Positions 31,561 through 43,538 of a stretch of 64,000 nucleotides of DNA are shown piece after piece. Positions within the stretch are counted from its first letter, which is position 1, and the number at the start of each line of letters is the position of its first letter. The stretch lies in contig JARDYH010000003.1 in assembly GCA_029215795.1 (NCBI GenBank), positions 67,464,109 through 67,528,108 on the forward strand, read 5' to 3'. Below the pieces are notes generated by a model. That model was not told the DNA's origin and did no database searches. It saw only the letters and a program-made list of their open reading frames with translations. The stretch is from Anniella stebbinsi (Eukaryota > Chordata > Lepidosauria > Squamata > Anniellidae). The position numbers were made by a program, and so were the translations under genes.

Positions 31561-34500
31561 ACCAATAAAGGTGGAATACAAATCTTTTTTATGAGCCTTT
31601 GTGCTCCTGTGGAGTCACTATCAGTGATGGGTGTTTATTTTGTCCTGTAGAACAAAATGGGAGCCACTAGGACTGGATCTACTTTGCATATCTGTGCCCA
31701 GGATCTTGTTCCTTGGTGGGATGCTAGAAGAAAGATAGGAAGTGGGCGAAATTGCCACCAAAGGCTACCAATCTGGACCATAGTAGAGAGGTCAATCCTA
31801 TCACCTCAAGACTTTTCTTGTGCAGGAGCCTGCAATCCAGAACCTAGCTTTAGGGAAAAGATGAGCTTCGGAGATCCAGATTGGAGTAAAAATGGGGAGT
31901 GGGGGGGGAGTGATAGCTGCTAGACAGAGATTTATAGTAATGCCTGTCTTGAACCTCAGCCTGCATACAAGCCAGTTGTTGCCCTAAAGTCCTTTCTCCA
32001 AAATATGACCAATGTTAGAAATTCGGGGGAACTGCAGAGACTCTACCTCCCCTTTTCTCTTTGTTACTGGAGAAAAGCCTTTCCTTCTCTCTTGTTCTGT
32101 TAGGAACTAGTTGCTGGAACTGTGCCGATTACATTTGCAGAGGATACAAAACGAAAAGGAATTGCTCTGCATTTATACTTGGTCTAAAGGAAATTAGATT
32201 AAGGTAGATAGAGCATATCCCTGCCTCATTACTATTTGTCCACTGGCAATGAGTATGCAGAAGAATGAGCATGCGCACAGGTGCATTCATAGCTGAACAC
32301 GTCACATGTCAAATAATAGAGCACAGTGAGGTGCCTTTATATCCAATTCTACTTCTCAGACACATATTCATGTCTTAGCACTGTACTTCTCCCTTTGTCA
32401 GGAGGGCTCAAAGAGTTAATTGTGCTGAAATAAATATTAGCATAATGCCTAAGGGTACAATTTTCTTACCTAGCTAAGAAAGCTTGGCAGCAAATATGCT
32501 GAACTTAAAATTGTAGAATAACTCATTAGGAAATATGCAGTAGCCATGGCAAGATTTACTACAAATATGCTAGAAGTGCTTTTAAAAATTAATATTATGC
32601 TGCTATGCTTGGTTTAATTAGCTTTCTTCTCCATTTACAAAGCATATCTGTCTCATTTATGAACTTAGTCTTTCTTCCCTTCCTTGTAAACCTGTTTAAT
32701 TAAAGTTTTAACAACTGTGTAAGGTTTAGGAACACTAGAATGATTTTTATCACTTCATAACCTAAATCCTGCTTTTCTACATGCGTGTTCTGTATCTATA
32801 TTACATTGGCAACATGCCAAAGGTGTGGATCATAATATCCCAGAATTAAGAAGTACCCTTCTGCTAGATCTCATTGCATGCTGTATCCCAATTCTGGCAT
32901 TGTGATGGTGGTTTTATTTTTATCTGTGAACACAGTTCCAATGGTGCAGAAATTCTGATTAACTCCCCCAGATGCCAAAGCTATCTTCTAAAATACATAA
33001 AAGGTCACCTTTTCTTTTAGCATATACCTATGTCTAATCTGTACATTGATTGCCTCATTCACCAATATATTCCATCCTTTGAAATATCCTATCACTTATT
33101 AGCCTCTAATAGTAGGTCACTGCGCTTTGGTTTTCAATTATAGAAACTTCCATTAAAATCTGTTTCAGCGTGTATCACTTGCCCTTTGTGGTATAAGGAA
33201 AGATTTAGCAGTAATTTATATTTCACTATATGCAAAATTGAAACCTGCTCACCAAAATGCTGCTTAGAATGTAACCGGAATGCCACCATTTTATTTTATT
33301 TTGTTCTTCAACGCCTGTCCTTTTCCAAAGCTCAGAAATACAAGACATATCTATAAAATCCAATCAGTTAAACTGAATCCAAAGCCTTACAAATATTAAA
33401 CTCTACCATAATCTTACCACGTCTTTGTCCAACAAATTAGCTGATAATTTCTTTAAACCAGAAGGTGCTTAAATTTGGGCTTTGACAAATCTCCAGGTGG
33501 GAGAGATGTACTCTCTCCATGTGCCCATGACCTTATAATCAGACATATAGATGGTAAACAAAAGAGCAACGTAGCCTTAATTGCCTAGCTGACATCCAGT
33601 CACAAACTCTGCCCAAACTTAGCTCTGGTTCTTTAAAACCTGAATCAAAAGGAAAGGCGAAAGGCAGAGCTGGGGTTTTATCAGAGGACCGAGTGCATTA
33701 AATTCCTTGTTTCTATACATCCCTCCCATACATGCATTGAGTGGGGGAGGGGAACTGAAACAGGCTGAAATCAACACCAGCAAACTTCTAGAACAATGTT
33801 TGGATCCAAATGCATCTGGTGGGAGACCACACACCAAGTAATTTTCCCCAAGAAGAGGTGAGGGGGCAGGTTAGTAGGTAAAAGAAATGCCATGCTGATC
33901 TACCACATTCAATTTCTAATGTGAATATTTGTCCTTCTGGTGTGAACAAATCTCCCAAAGCCCACTTACATCTCATTCTATTCAATTTACTTTCCAAGAA
34001 GTGGGGGGGGGGCCCGCAGGGGGGATATAAGTTGTAGCTCAACGTACAATCTCGTGTGCATGCTAGAAGAAAAAGATAGGTACAAGGCTAAATCTGCAAT
34101 ACAGAGAAGTGTGGACAACTGTTGCAAATGGAAGATGTGAAACTGACAAGCTTCCAGCCTTCCTTATAATTCCTGTAGAAATGGACAAGGGAATTGAAAC
34201 TTCTTTACTAGGCAAAGAATGGCAGATATCTAAACCGAGTGGTCTAACCATGACAACAACGTCATTTCAAAACCAGCATTGCCGGATCATCTGCTTCTAG
34301 GCCAGCACACATCACCCAATCCAATGTGTCCTAAGACCTGTTGTTATTATTTAAGGCAGACATACATTTGTTTGTTTCACAAAGGCCATGAACACCTCCC
34401 AGCCTTAGTATGTATCACTTAATGAATCTAGATAAAATCTAACACTGTTTTCAAAATTCTCTTGACAAGCTCACCCTTGAGATATGTTGTGTAGCAGGGT

Positions 34501-36383
34501 GCTCTGTTCTTGATTTCCTAAAGCAAACACAAAATAAAACAACCTCTCTGATAAGATGCATGCCAAGTCCACTTATAGATAAATTGTCACTTTGACCACC
34601 CTATCCGCTCCACATCCATGTCTTTTATTGTTTCTAGGATCAACTGGATTAGTACTAACTCAGGTGCTCCATTCAGCTGGCTCACAAGGATATAAGCAAG
34701 CTCAAGCCTTCACCCAAACTAAGATAATGGAGGATGGATAATTTGTTGGCCTTGCATTCAATAGTAGTAGAGTACACTCTGCCCTAAACAACCCTAGATG
34801 GAGTCAGGGAATGTGCACACTTGGCTGCTCTGATCATTTCAGTGGAAATTGGCTTGAATCCTAACTTCTGTTCAGTGAATGCAACAGAGTTCTGTACATG
34901 AAACAGGGATTTCCTCGCCCCTTCCATTGGCTATACAATTATAATGTACAGTTTATCCTATTAGAAGTTAGTGATATGATGGTCAGGGACTGGAATTTAT
35001 TTGTTCAGTCAGTGCCTTTCCTAAATACCAAAGCAGAAAATATGTTGGCACAAATACTGAATCCCTAATGTAATGACTAGCTACTTATCATACCCAAAAT
35101 ATACTGCAGCTTCGTCACACAATTTATTTTGCCAATACAAAACATCAACAACAGTCAGTTCTGTAATGATGAAAAAGATAATAGTAATTTTCACTCCTGT
35201 TCTAATTTAATCTCATAACCATTAGGGTGATAAATTTCAAAAGTGTATTAGTTCTGCAATAGCGTGAACCACCCAGACCCTCATTTGAAGAACATTTTGA
35301 AGGGGACAACTAAGCCAGTCGTAAATTTTAAGATATGCAATTTGCAGTTAATATTTCTGCCAATACATGTTTGCCACATAAGGTCTCAGAAATGCCAGGT
35401 TTTCATCTTCATGGAAAATCAATATTTTAAATTTCTGCAAGTGCTATTGCATGTAAATATTGATTCCTTTGTGAAGCCCATTAGGCAGCCCTGTCTCCTC
35501 TCTTAAGACTAACATACCTCAACCCTTAGGTCTCCAGATGTTTTTCTACAATTCCCATCACCCCCACCCAGCATGGCCAATGGAGAGAAATGATAGGAGC
35601 AGTAGCCCACTAATATATGAATGCCCAAGCCCAAGAAAATCTGTCTTGCAGGATTGTTGTAGGGCTAAAATTGCAGCCTGAGTCATATTATTAGTAATAG
35701 AATTAATAATTAATAATTATTAATTAATAATATTAGTAAGCAGAATACCTACTACATGTTCATACTAATCTATATTTTGTTCTGACATCATACATATGAT
35801 AGTTCAACCATCTGTGATACATTACAGATGTTAGTGTCTTCAGAAGCACATGGGAAACAAATTGGTTTCAAAATGTTTAATTTCTTCTGATTCAATATGT
35901 TTTCTAGTATCAACATTTAACTTTCAATACATCAGTTGGTATTGACATTTTAAAGCTGCCCCCCTCTGCTCCAACAACCACCAATGAAGAGGTCTGTAGT
36001 GGTATCATTTTAAAAAAAAAAAATTCAAAAATTCAAACCACTGTGCCAAGCAAATTAAATTTTACGTTCTTCATTACGACAATTGCTGTGTGTAGGGAAT
36101 CTTGATTGCAGTGCTGCTCATTTTGCCCTCTATCTGGCTAAACATTATTTTCTGATTGCTTAAAAAAACATTCCTAAGGAAAAAACTGATCATACCACCT
36201 GTTCAGAGTGAAATCCTGCATCATGGGAGCCACTCTACTGCAGGGATTAAAAAGCTAAACCAGCTCCATTGGGATTCCCAAATCTAGAGCTGCACTGGTA
36301 ACATGCACAATTTTACCTTAGCTGCCTCCCTAGGGAAAGTCCAAAAATTCAGGTAGCCATGTTGGCCCAGATGAACAAACCAG
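31561..36383. other. Long unassigned intronic stretch
   Basis: About 4.8 kb with no LINE, SINE or TIR element that I can recognise. A short poly(A/T) patch lies near 36010-36023 and an ATTAATAAT-rich patch near 35700-35735. It is the longest repeat-poor part of the window. No splice-flanked open exon was identified. Confidence 0.5.
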
Positions 36384-36391
36384 TTCTAGCA

Positions 36392-36711
36392 TAGGCTGAC
36401 CAGATAAAATCCAGGTCAGGGCTCATGTAACTTTAACTGTTGTAGAGAAAAGGGAATTTCATCCAGTGTGGTTTGTATGCAATTAGTTCCTGGTGAAATT
36501 CCCTCTTCATCACAACTGTTAAAGTTGCAGGGGCCCTGCCTTCTTTTGTATATGGTCACTCTAGTATAGTGCCTGCAACTTTAACTGTTGTGATGAAGAG
36601 GGAATTTCACCAGGAACTAATTGCATACAAATGACACTGGCTGAAATTCCCTTTTCTCTACAACTGTTAAAGTTACAGGAGCCCTGACCTGGATTTTATC
36701 TGGTCCGCCTA
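36392..36711. mobile_element. 320-bp palindromic hAT-type MITE, copy 4
   Basis: Ends TAGGCTGACCAGATAAAATC and GATTTTATCTGGTCCGCCTA are flanked by TTCTAGCA at 36384-36391 and TGCTAGCA at 36712-36719 (7 of 8 identical). Length and inner halves match copies 7200-7519 and 9491-9810. The terminal sequence matches the 9491-9810 subfamily. Confidence 0.88.
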
Positions 36712-36719
36712 TGCTAGCA

Positions 36720-37190
36720 GTTCTCATCTCAACCAGGAGCAGGTCATTTGTAAAGCTAAATTGCTCACTCAAGTCCAAGCCACCACAAAATATTTTATAT
36801 TACAACAAGGAACAATATATTGTTGCTGGTAAAATTTATTTCCTGCCAGGTACTGTGAGCTAAGCTCAGGGGAAACAGGGAATTCTGGGGAACCGGGTGT
36901 AAATGACATCATTGTCCCAGCTAATAAAAACATGCCAGGACACCACTGGTATAAATGTTTCAAATATACAACGGAGAATCTAAAAAGCAGCACACAAGGC
37001 AGTCTCTGATTCGTCTATGAGACTGGGACAGCCATAGAAATTTTGCATATCAGAACATGCCCAAGCATGTACCGGGGCTACCATAGAATGAAAATTGTAG
37101 TTTGTAGAAGGACTCTAACAAGTGCTAGAATGCTTTACAAGAAAGCGGATATAAATTCATAGAGATGACAATCTCTGTGGTCAGTCAGGA
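36720..37190. other. Unassigned intronic spacer
   Basis: No gene or repeat body recognised. Confidence 0.4.
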
Positions 37191-37450
37191 TAGGGATGGG
37201 TGAACGAACGACACTCAAGCTTGCACTCGCATTTATGATCACTGTTTGTTTTGAAAAAATAGGGAAATTGTGCAAAACAAATGGCTATCGAATGTGAAAC
37301 TTATGCAAAACATTTTTGCAAAATTAGCGCAAATTTTTAATAGTGTGCAAATTTCCCCCAGAGACTAAAGTGTGGGTGATTTAAAAGTTGCAAATTGTGG
37401 GAAAGTTGTGCATTTTTTCAGTGTACATTTTGTGAACACAAACAGAAGTT
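37191..37450. mobile_element. Probable hAT-like fragment (TAGGGATGGGTGAACG end)
   Basis: The left end TAGGGATGGGTGAACGAACG matches the end of the small element at 48291-48436 (TAGGGATGGGTGAGAA). Interior GCAAA/TTTGC motifs are repeated and inverted. I could not find a convincing right end or target duplication. Confidence 0.4.
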
Positions 37451-37769
37451 CAGGAATTTGTGGACATTTTCAGAAGAAATGCACTCCTATTTGCATTCAC
37501 AACTGTGAACAGGGCATTTCTAAGTGCTTTGCAAACTGAATCAAAATTCTCATAGGTTCCTAAATTAGAAAGTAATTTGCTCTTTTTGGGGCCTCTACCA
37601 CCAGAACTTAAGCAGGAGCAGTTTATTCTTCTTAGCAATTTTTAACTTGGTGAGGGCAAAGGCATGGTGGCTACTATCCTGGTAAAGTTGAAGAGTTTTG
37701 ACCATGATTTAGATCTCATGTTATATCTGTATTTCTGCTGTGTTTTTGGACATCATTTTACATTGTTGC

Positions 37770-37865
37770 ATCACTATGTTAGAAGTTCTCTGGATTTAGT
37801 CCACAAAAGCTTGTGCCAGAATAAATTTGTTAGTTTTAAGGTGACACAAGACACTTGTTTTTAAA
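37770..37865 (+). repeat. Old interspersed repeat (CACAAAAGCTTGTG...GTGACACAAGAC)
   Basis: The order of motifs CACAAAAGCTTGTGCC, AATAAATTTGTTAGT and AAGGTGACACAAGAC is one I recognise from an ancient amniote repeat. I do not assign its class. An inverted relative lies at 47895-48010. Confidence 0.45.
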
Positions 37866-38219
37866 AGAAAGTTACATATGTTTTAAAAGTTAGTTGGAAT
37901 TGATTGGAAATCAAATACTTAATCTATATTCAATATTAAAAACTGGAACCAAAATCTTGAAGGAAAAATGCCATGATGGTTATTCTCTTCAGTTACTTAA
38001 TTTTTCCATCTATCACAAACTATATCTAAAAGATAAAATGGTATACTACATCATTTCATCATCACTAATGAAAATCAATAAATGTATTTTTGATGCGAAG
38101 TTGCATCTTATAAGACTTTGACATGTTCTCTATCTTATATTTGCTATCTGGGTCTGCAAAATAAAAAAAATGCAGTAGCAGCATTTTTAAAGTGAACTTA
38201 TTAAGTTCCCTTTTACTGA
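37866..38219. other. Unassigned intronic spacer
   Basis: A+T-rich, no gene or repeat recognised. Confidence 0.4.
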
Positions 38220-38227
38220 GTCAGACC

Positions 38228-38447
38228 CAGTGAAGGCTGGTGGCTTCGATTTTAGTGGGGCTGTGAATCTGCTCCGGGTTTCAGTCAAAACTAGACAGAA
38301 CTATAAAGAAGCTATCCAAGGTGATGGATCTATTTTGGGGATAGTATTCAGCACCATGGATAGATCCTTTACAGTTCTAACTGGTTCTGACTGAAACCCA
38401 GAATGGATTCACAGCCCCCTCAAAATAGGAGCCACCAGCCTCCACTG
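38228..38447. mobile_element. 220-bp palindromic hAT-type MITE (CAGTG family), copy 2
   Basis: Ends CAGTGAAGGCTGGTGGCT and AGCCACCAGCCTCCACTG are inverted. Flanks GTCAGACC (38220-38227) and GTCAAACC (38448-38455) match at 7 of 8 positions. Layout and length match 13844-14062. Confidence 0.85.
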
Positions 38448-38455
38448 GTCAAACC

Positions 38456-38879
38456 ACTGGTCCATTTAAACCAGTGCTGTCTACCAGTGACAGAAGCAAT
38501 CCAAGGCGTCAGGAAGAAGAGATCTTCCCAGCCCTGATGCCAATGAACTTTTAACTGGAGACTGAATCTGGGTATCTCTGCATGCAAGGCATGTGCTGTA
38601 CTCCCTGAGCGATAGACCTACCCCATGGAGAATAATAAATGAAAACATAAATTAATATATAATACATACATTATGAATTAAGTGGTTAATTTGTTAAGCA
38701 ATTCAATGAAAATACACAATTGTCTTTTTAATAATCCATGGTCGCCAACCGTGCTCACTCCAATTTAGCTGATGTTCACATGGCTGGCACCCAGGAGTAG
38801 TAGTAGGAGGAGGCTCCAGTGGTTCTTTACAAGCCATGAATTAGCTGCTTGTACTAGGACATTTCTCATTTACTTGATT
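38456..38879. other. Unassigned intronic spacer
   Basis: No gene or repeat recognised. Confidence 0.4.
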
Positions 38880-39145
38880 TGCACATAATGACAACCCAGA
38901 GTACAGGTTGAATATGGGTTGTCATTGAATCATGGATTGTTGTTATGAGCGAACCCTGCACTATGGCATAACCACAAACAAACCAGAGTTCGCATCCCAA
39001 CAACAAAGAATGAGTTCTCTTCCGTCACTGCTCATGTTTTACAACCAATAGTTAAACCACAGTGCAGGATTCGCACATAACAACAAACCATGATTGAACA
39101 ACAACCCATGCTCAACCCATACTCTAGGTTGTTGTCATATGGCCA
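38880..39145. mobile_element. Palindromic element with GTTGTTGT/ACAACAAC arms
   Basis: The left half (CATAATGACAACCCAGAG, TGGATTGTTGTTATGAGCG, AACCCTGCACT) is mirrored on the right (AGTGCAGGATTCGCACATAA, CAACCCATACTC, GTTGTTGTCATATG). Each arm is about 110 bp with many mismatches. No clean termini or target duplication could be set. It is non-coding. Confidence 0.6.
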
Positions 39146-39426
39146 TAACGGTTTCTTAAGTCAGGATTCCCAGCTTAAAGTGACATCCAAATGAAACTAC
39201 TGTGACTTGTTTCTTATGTTTAAATCCAGAAATAGGTGAATATCTTTGCCTAGTTATTCTTGTCTCATTAAAAAAAGGTATAGCACTCCATGTTAATAAT
39301 ACAGAACTGAAAATTGACAGAATGTCATAGTTGTCTGGGATACTGACTCAAATTCTCCTGAACTCTACTGAAAAGGTGCTCGAATATTCTTACAAAGAGT
39401 CAGAGACGACAGTGTACAATACTTAC
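39146..39426 (-). other. Intron immediately downstream of the IMMP2L exon
   Basis: In gene orientation this follows the donor GTAAGTATTG of the exon at 39427-39492. Nothing else is visible in it. Confidence 0.6.
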
Positions 39427-39492
39427 TTGATAATGTCTCCTTCAAGAGCAATCACTCGTTTAATGATCTTCTGCTCTGGGTTTCTTGGAGAC
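39427..39492 (-). CDS. IMMP2L: IMMP2L internal exon (mitochondrial inner membrane peptidase subunit 2)
   Basis: IMMP2L is the catalytic subunit of the inner membrane protease. It removes sorting signals from proteins in the mitochondrial intermembrane space, working as an S26-family Ser-Lys protease. On the minus strand a pyrimidine-rich tract ending TTTTTGCAG precedes the exon and GTAAGT follows it. The 66-bp exon (22 codons' worth, starting with one base of a split codon and ending with two) encodes SPRNPEQKIIKRVIALEGD. This matches human IMMP2L residues around 81-99 with one or two conservative changes. It includes Lys91 of the catalytic dyad; Ser43 is on an upstream exon not in this window. 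No neighbouring exon was found, as expected for a gene with very long introns. Identification is by recall of the family, not by search. Confidence 0.85.
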
Positions 39493-41599
39493 CTGCAAAA
39501 AGGGAGGAAAGGTTATTCAATCAGTAATGTTCTCATTGTTTTAAGAAAATGAAGAGAAAATCGGCTATGAAATAGGGATTGCTTTAAGTCATTATGGGAT
39601 TTGCTATTCTGCCTGATGTGACATCCATCACTGTGCTCTTGCTGAAGTAAAGCCACCACTGCTATCACTCTCATATTCAACCTACTGGGGGGGGGGGGGG
39701 GAAACAGGTGAAAGAAAAATAGCTGAATGTAAAGACTAAGCTAATTTATACCCTCTTCTTGTTGCAAAATAAATGCAGAAAATATTCAGTGATGATCAAA
39801 TTAGTGCCCTGTTCGAGATAAAGCAGAGATGATTGCAAATGGATTCATATATTTTAAAAATGAATTCACTCTTAAATGCCAACAGAATAGCATTCATAAA
39901 ATTCATGTCAGCCATTTATTTTAGAAAATAAACTAAAATGAGATGAAAATTAAATCATCTGTTGGAGACAACTCTCCTCTAAGATCTAGAGATAGATGAT
40001 AGATAGAGAGAGCTAGAGAGATAGATGATAGATAGATAGATAGCAAAGAGAATTTCACACTACCTGGAAGGAACATCAATTGAAAATGTCCAAATATGAT
40101 ATGGTAGCAGGAGCAGCTAGATGTCTTTATGACACCAAACATGCAGTTAAGCAGAGAGAATACAATTCCTGTATTACTGGTTGTGTAATTTGGAATCCAT
40201 GATTCAACATGAAGTAATGAGGCTGGGTGGGTGGTACGGAATCAGGTGAGTTTTGTGGTATTGAACTAGTGTCCATTCCTTGATCCTAACTAGATTAGAC
40301 TGATTACAAGCTATGCTATTTAGAGCACAATCCTTTTGTCTCTAGAGGGGTTCCCAAGGGCCATAGGATATTGCAGATCCCCACCGAAGGTGTAGACAAA
40401 GCTATGATGTTGGCGGGAGGAATCCCTGCTTAAATTTCCCAGCCACACCCCTTCTAGCCATCACAGAAAGCTCCATGGCGATGCCATGATTTCCCTCCCC
40501 ACTCCTTGAGAGATGCTACCCTAAAAGAAGCCCTCATCCGTGATTCTGCTGAGGGCTTCTGGGGAAAACAAATTAAAAGCACCTGCTAGAAGACATTTGT
40601 TTTCAGGAATAAGCAACATGGTGCCCGTAGGCAGCAATACACCCTTGGACACCTTTCTTAGCATCCACCAAGATGCCCATCCCTCCCTCTTTTTTTAAAA
40701 AAAAGTGTTTAACACATTTTCATACTGGCAGCTGGGACTGCTGTGAAATAGCTTTCTCTTGGAGCTTTCTCTTGAAAACTGTGGGTTCAAGCAAGGTGTT
40801 TAGGGTGTCGTGGCTCAAACCCCACCTCTGCTTTTGCTCAGTTTGCTTGATCATTTCCACACCTTCCATTGCAGCCATTTTGTGGTAGTGACAAAGACAG
40901 TTTCTCAAATAGACAAATGTGCTCATGGCCCAAAAAGGTTCCCTAACCCTGTGTTCTTTTATTGACAGGAGTTGATATTTGATGCTTCCTTCAGACTACA
41001 AGGGGAAATAAATAAATTGATCAGATTGGTTTTACCCATTTCATTTACTGGAAAGCACAGTCTTTTAGCAAAATTACTTTTAGGCCACTTTATATATAGT
41101 TCATTTCTGCTAATGAAAACAGCCATCAAATTTTAAGTGTATCCTTTCAAAATTCTTCTGTAGTTCTATGCTTTATTTTAAAGGTTCTTCAAAATTGCCC
41201 TTTCAGAGCACTTCCACTTGATTAGTGTATCCTTTTTCTGGTTCAATTTACACCCATTCAGTAATAATTACAATGACCTTGAAGAAGCATAATTCTCAAT
41301 CCAATGTAAGAATATTGACAAAGTGATTACTTTTCTGCTAGTAATGATACATATTTTTCTATCACCAAACTTCAAAGAAGATACTGTAAATTCATCGTAA
41401 TCATGTATGATTTTGAATATTTCAAACCAGAATATAAGTCTTTTGACAAGAGTATTTTCCCCAGAAATATCTGGGTTTTCGTGCCCTCTGGGAGGGCTCC
41501 AAACAGTATTTTGAATTTATTTAAAAACCTCTGGGAAAGCTGGGTGCAGGTCATGCATTTCTAAGCCTCAGGAAAGTGAACAGATCGCCTTCACCATTA
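39493..41599 (-). other. Intron immediately upstream of the IMMP2L exon
   Basis: Contains the acceptor and pyrimidine tract of the exon, a poly(G) run near 39687-39700 and a (GATA)n tract. No further exon was found. A possible LINE-like or spacer sequence could not be assigned. Confidence 0.5.
39989..40043 (+). repeat. (GATA)n microsatellite, interrupted
   Basis: GATAGATGATAGATAGAGAG and a second GATA block form an imperfect tetranucleotide tract. Confidence 0.9.
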
Positions 41600-41699
41600 G
41601 CATGGCTGGGGAATATCTGCGAACGCACAGATATCCTCCCAGTCATGCACATGCGTGGATGATCTATGCATTTTCCACACTTGCTTGCATTGCTGGGCT

Positions 41700-42430
41700 G
41701 AGCTGGGGGGATTTGCACTTCCCAGACCAGGCAGCCCACTCGCTCAGCTGATACACCAGGCCAGGCCACACCAGACCAGGCCACGCCAAGCTGGGTCACG
41801 CCAGGCCGCCACCTCACCTGTCCCAGAATTATCTAGTCTTGTGAGACTTCTGGGATTAAGTCATGAAAGTCCATGCGGCCACTGCACCCAGCTGGCTGGC
41901 CGCCACCTCACCTGTCCCAGGATTCTCTAGTCTTATAAGACTTCCAGGATGAGTTCTCGGAAGCCTTGCAAGACTTCTGGGATGAGTTCCTGGAAGTCTT
42001 GCAAGACTAGAGAATTCTGGGACAGGTGAGGTGGTGGATGGCCAGCACCTGCGCAGGTGGGTGCAGGTCGCACTGGCATTAGTAGGCAGCCTGACCAGGC
42101 CTGGCACCGGAGCCACGGCCTGGCCTCATACATGACATCGGCTGGCCGGGCAAAGGAGCCATGGTCTGGCATGTTGAGCAGGTGGGCGAGTCGGCCTGCT
42201 GGGTGGGTGGCAGCAGGCGGCTTGGCCTGGCCCTGAAGATGTGGCCTAGCCTGGTGGCTTGGCAAGGCATTTGGCAGTGGACGGCCTGGCCTGACCCTGG
42301 CTTGGAGCCCCAACCTAGGCCTAGAACTACTACAGTCTGGCCCTGGCGATGCAGCGGTGACCTGGCCCTGGAGCCCTGGCCTGGCCCTGGAGCTGTGGTC
42401 ACACCGGCAGCAGCAACGGCTCAGCTACAG
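41700..42430. repeat. GC-rich inverted and tandem repeat block
   Basis: A segment near 41900-41948 (CCACCTCACCTGTCCCAG, then GATTCTCTAGTCTTATAAG) is mirrored at about 41989-42037 (CTTGCAAGACTAGAGAATTC, then GGGACAGGTGAGGTGG). A third, direct copy lies at about 41809-41857. The flanks are dense in GGCCTGG/CCAGGCC motifs out to about 42400. It looks like the interior of a palindromic DNA element, but I could not find termini. The open frames here are composition artefacts. Confidence 0.55.
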
Positions 42431-42494
42431 AGGGTAAGCCATTTTTCTTCGTCTTCTTTACCTGATCTTTGTATGGGGGTAAAAATTTAATCGT

Positions 42495-42585
42495 GCAATC
42501 CCCTGGGAGTAAGTTCCATTTAACTTAATAGGACTTACATATGAGTAGACATATAGGGCTGCACTGAAAGTGTTCTAGGTAAAAA
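42495..42585. repeat. Short palindromic repeat (GTAAGTCC/GGACTTAC type)
   Basis: GTGCAATCCCCTGGGAGTAA and GGACTTACATATGAGTAGAC with GGGCTGCACT form the inverted halves of a roughly 90-bp repeat. A better preserved relative is at 52172-52267, and pieces occur near 44390, 43690 and 61489. The class is unassigned. Confidence 0.5.
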
Positions 42586-42828
42586 TAATTGACTTTGTTT
42601 ACATTTGTGCTGTGCTTGTTGGCTCAGATATACACTTAAAAAAAAAGGGCTGGTAATAAATTAAAGACTTTTTAAAAGTTGAGTAAATCATTCTGCCCTT
42701 TTACTGGTTATATATATTTGTACATTATCGAAACCTCACTGTAAGCAATTTTTTGAGATATTGAAGGAAGCATGAGAAAATGTTAAAAAGCAGAAAGGCC
42801 AGCTTTTAAAGTTCCTTCTTTATTACAT

Positions 42829-43246
42829 TGGGTGACCACATTTGGGAAACCAAAAAAGAGGACCCTCAGTGGGGTGGGGGGTGGGAAAGTGGCTTTTCGG
42901 GGCCTCTGGAAAGCATGTCATTCACCCCCACTGCTTTAAAGGACCCAATTGGAGCGGAGGAGGGGAAAGTGTGTCATTCCCGCCCTCCACTGCTCCAATC
43001 GGGTCCTTTTCTATAATGTCCAGGAATGACATACTTTCCCCTGTAAGGTCCTGATTGGAGCAGTGGGAGGGAAATAACCCACCTCCAGAAAGCTCGTCAT
43101 TCCCTCCAACCACGCTAATGTGGCCTTAAAGGGGAAAGCTTGTCTTTCCAGGACATTATAGAAAATTACAGAAAATCCCCCCTGACACCCAGGATAGAAC
43201 AAAAACCAGGACAAATCCAGGGAAATCCTGACAGTTGGTCACCCTA
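42829..43246. mobile_element. 418-bp hAT-like element, (T)GGGTGACCA family
   Basis: The left end TGGGTGACCACATTTGGGAA and right end GTTGGTCACCCTA are inverted, as in 7938-9033. The interior has inverted blocks around GGAAAG/CTTTCC and GGACCCAATTGGAGC. Flanking octamers do not match (TATTACAT versus CAGTAACA), so the target duplication is decayed or the end is misplaced. Confidence 0.6.
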
Positions 43247-43496
43247 CAGTAACACACACCAGAAGCAAGAGAATTTTTTTTAAAAGCTATCCCTTAATTG
43301 CACTGATTGAAATTTGTTACAATGATTAATCAACTATATTAGTTGATTCATTTACTGATTAAGACTGTGCATGCTCAGTAACCATGAGTGGGTCAGCTGC
43401 AAGTCCTGCTAGTCTTGTATTTTTTGTCTGAATGTGTTTCTTAATAGTAACTTCTCAGGGAGTCTCATTTTAAAAAAATTAGGGCAATGCTGTAAA

Positions 43497-43538
43497 GTTA
43501 CCAGTCATATAGCTTGAAGATGCTATATGACTGGTAAC
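43497..43538. repeat. Perfect 17-bp-arm hairpin
   Basis: GTTACCAGTCATATAGC at 43497-43513 pairs with its exact complement at 43522-43538 around an 8-bp loop. It could be a small foldback or a chance palindrome. No transcription evidence is available from sequence. Confidence 0.75.

Noticed and set aside
31429..31650. Plus-strand frame containing a GLLACDCGKQDAGLDEHLGWI-type peptide
   Set aside because: The DNA resembles a CR1-group 3' UTR, not a coding exon; there are no matching splice sites.
41551..42490. Overlapping frames in a GC-rich block, considered as a CpG-island first exon
   Set aside because: The block is internally repetitive (inverted and direct copies of one segment), with no splice donor in a good frame and no recognisable protein.
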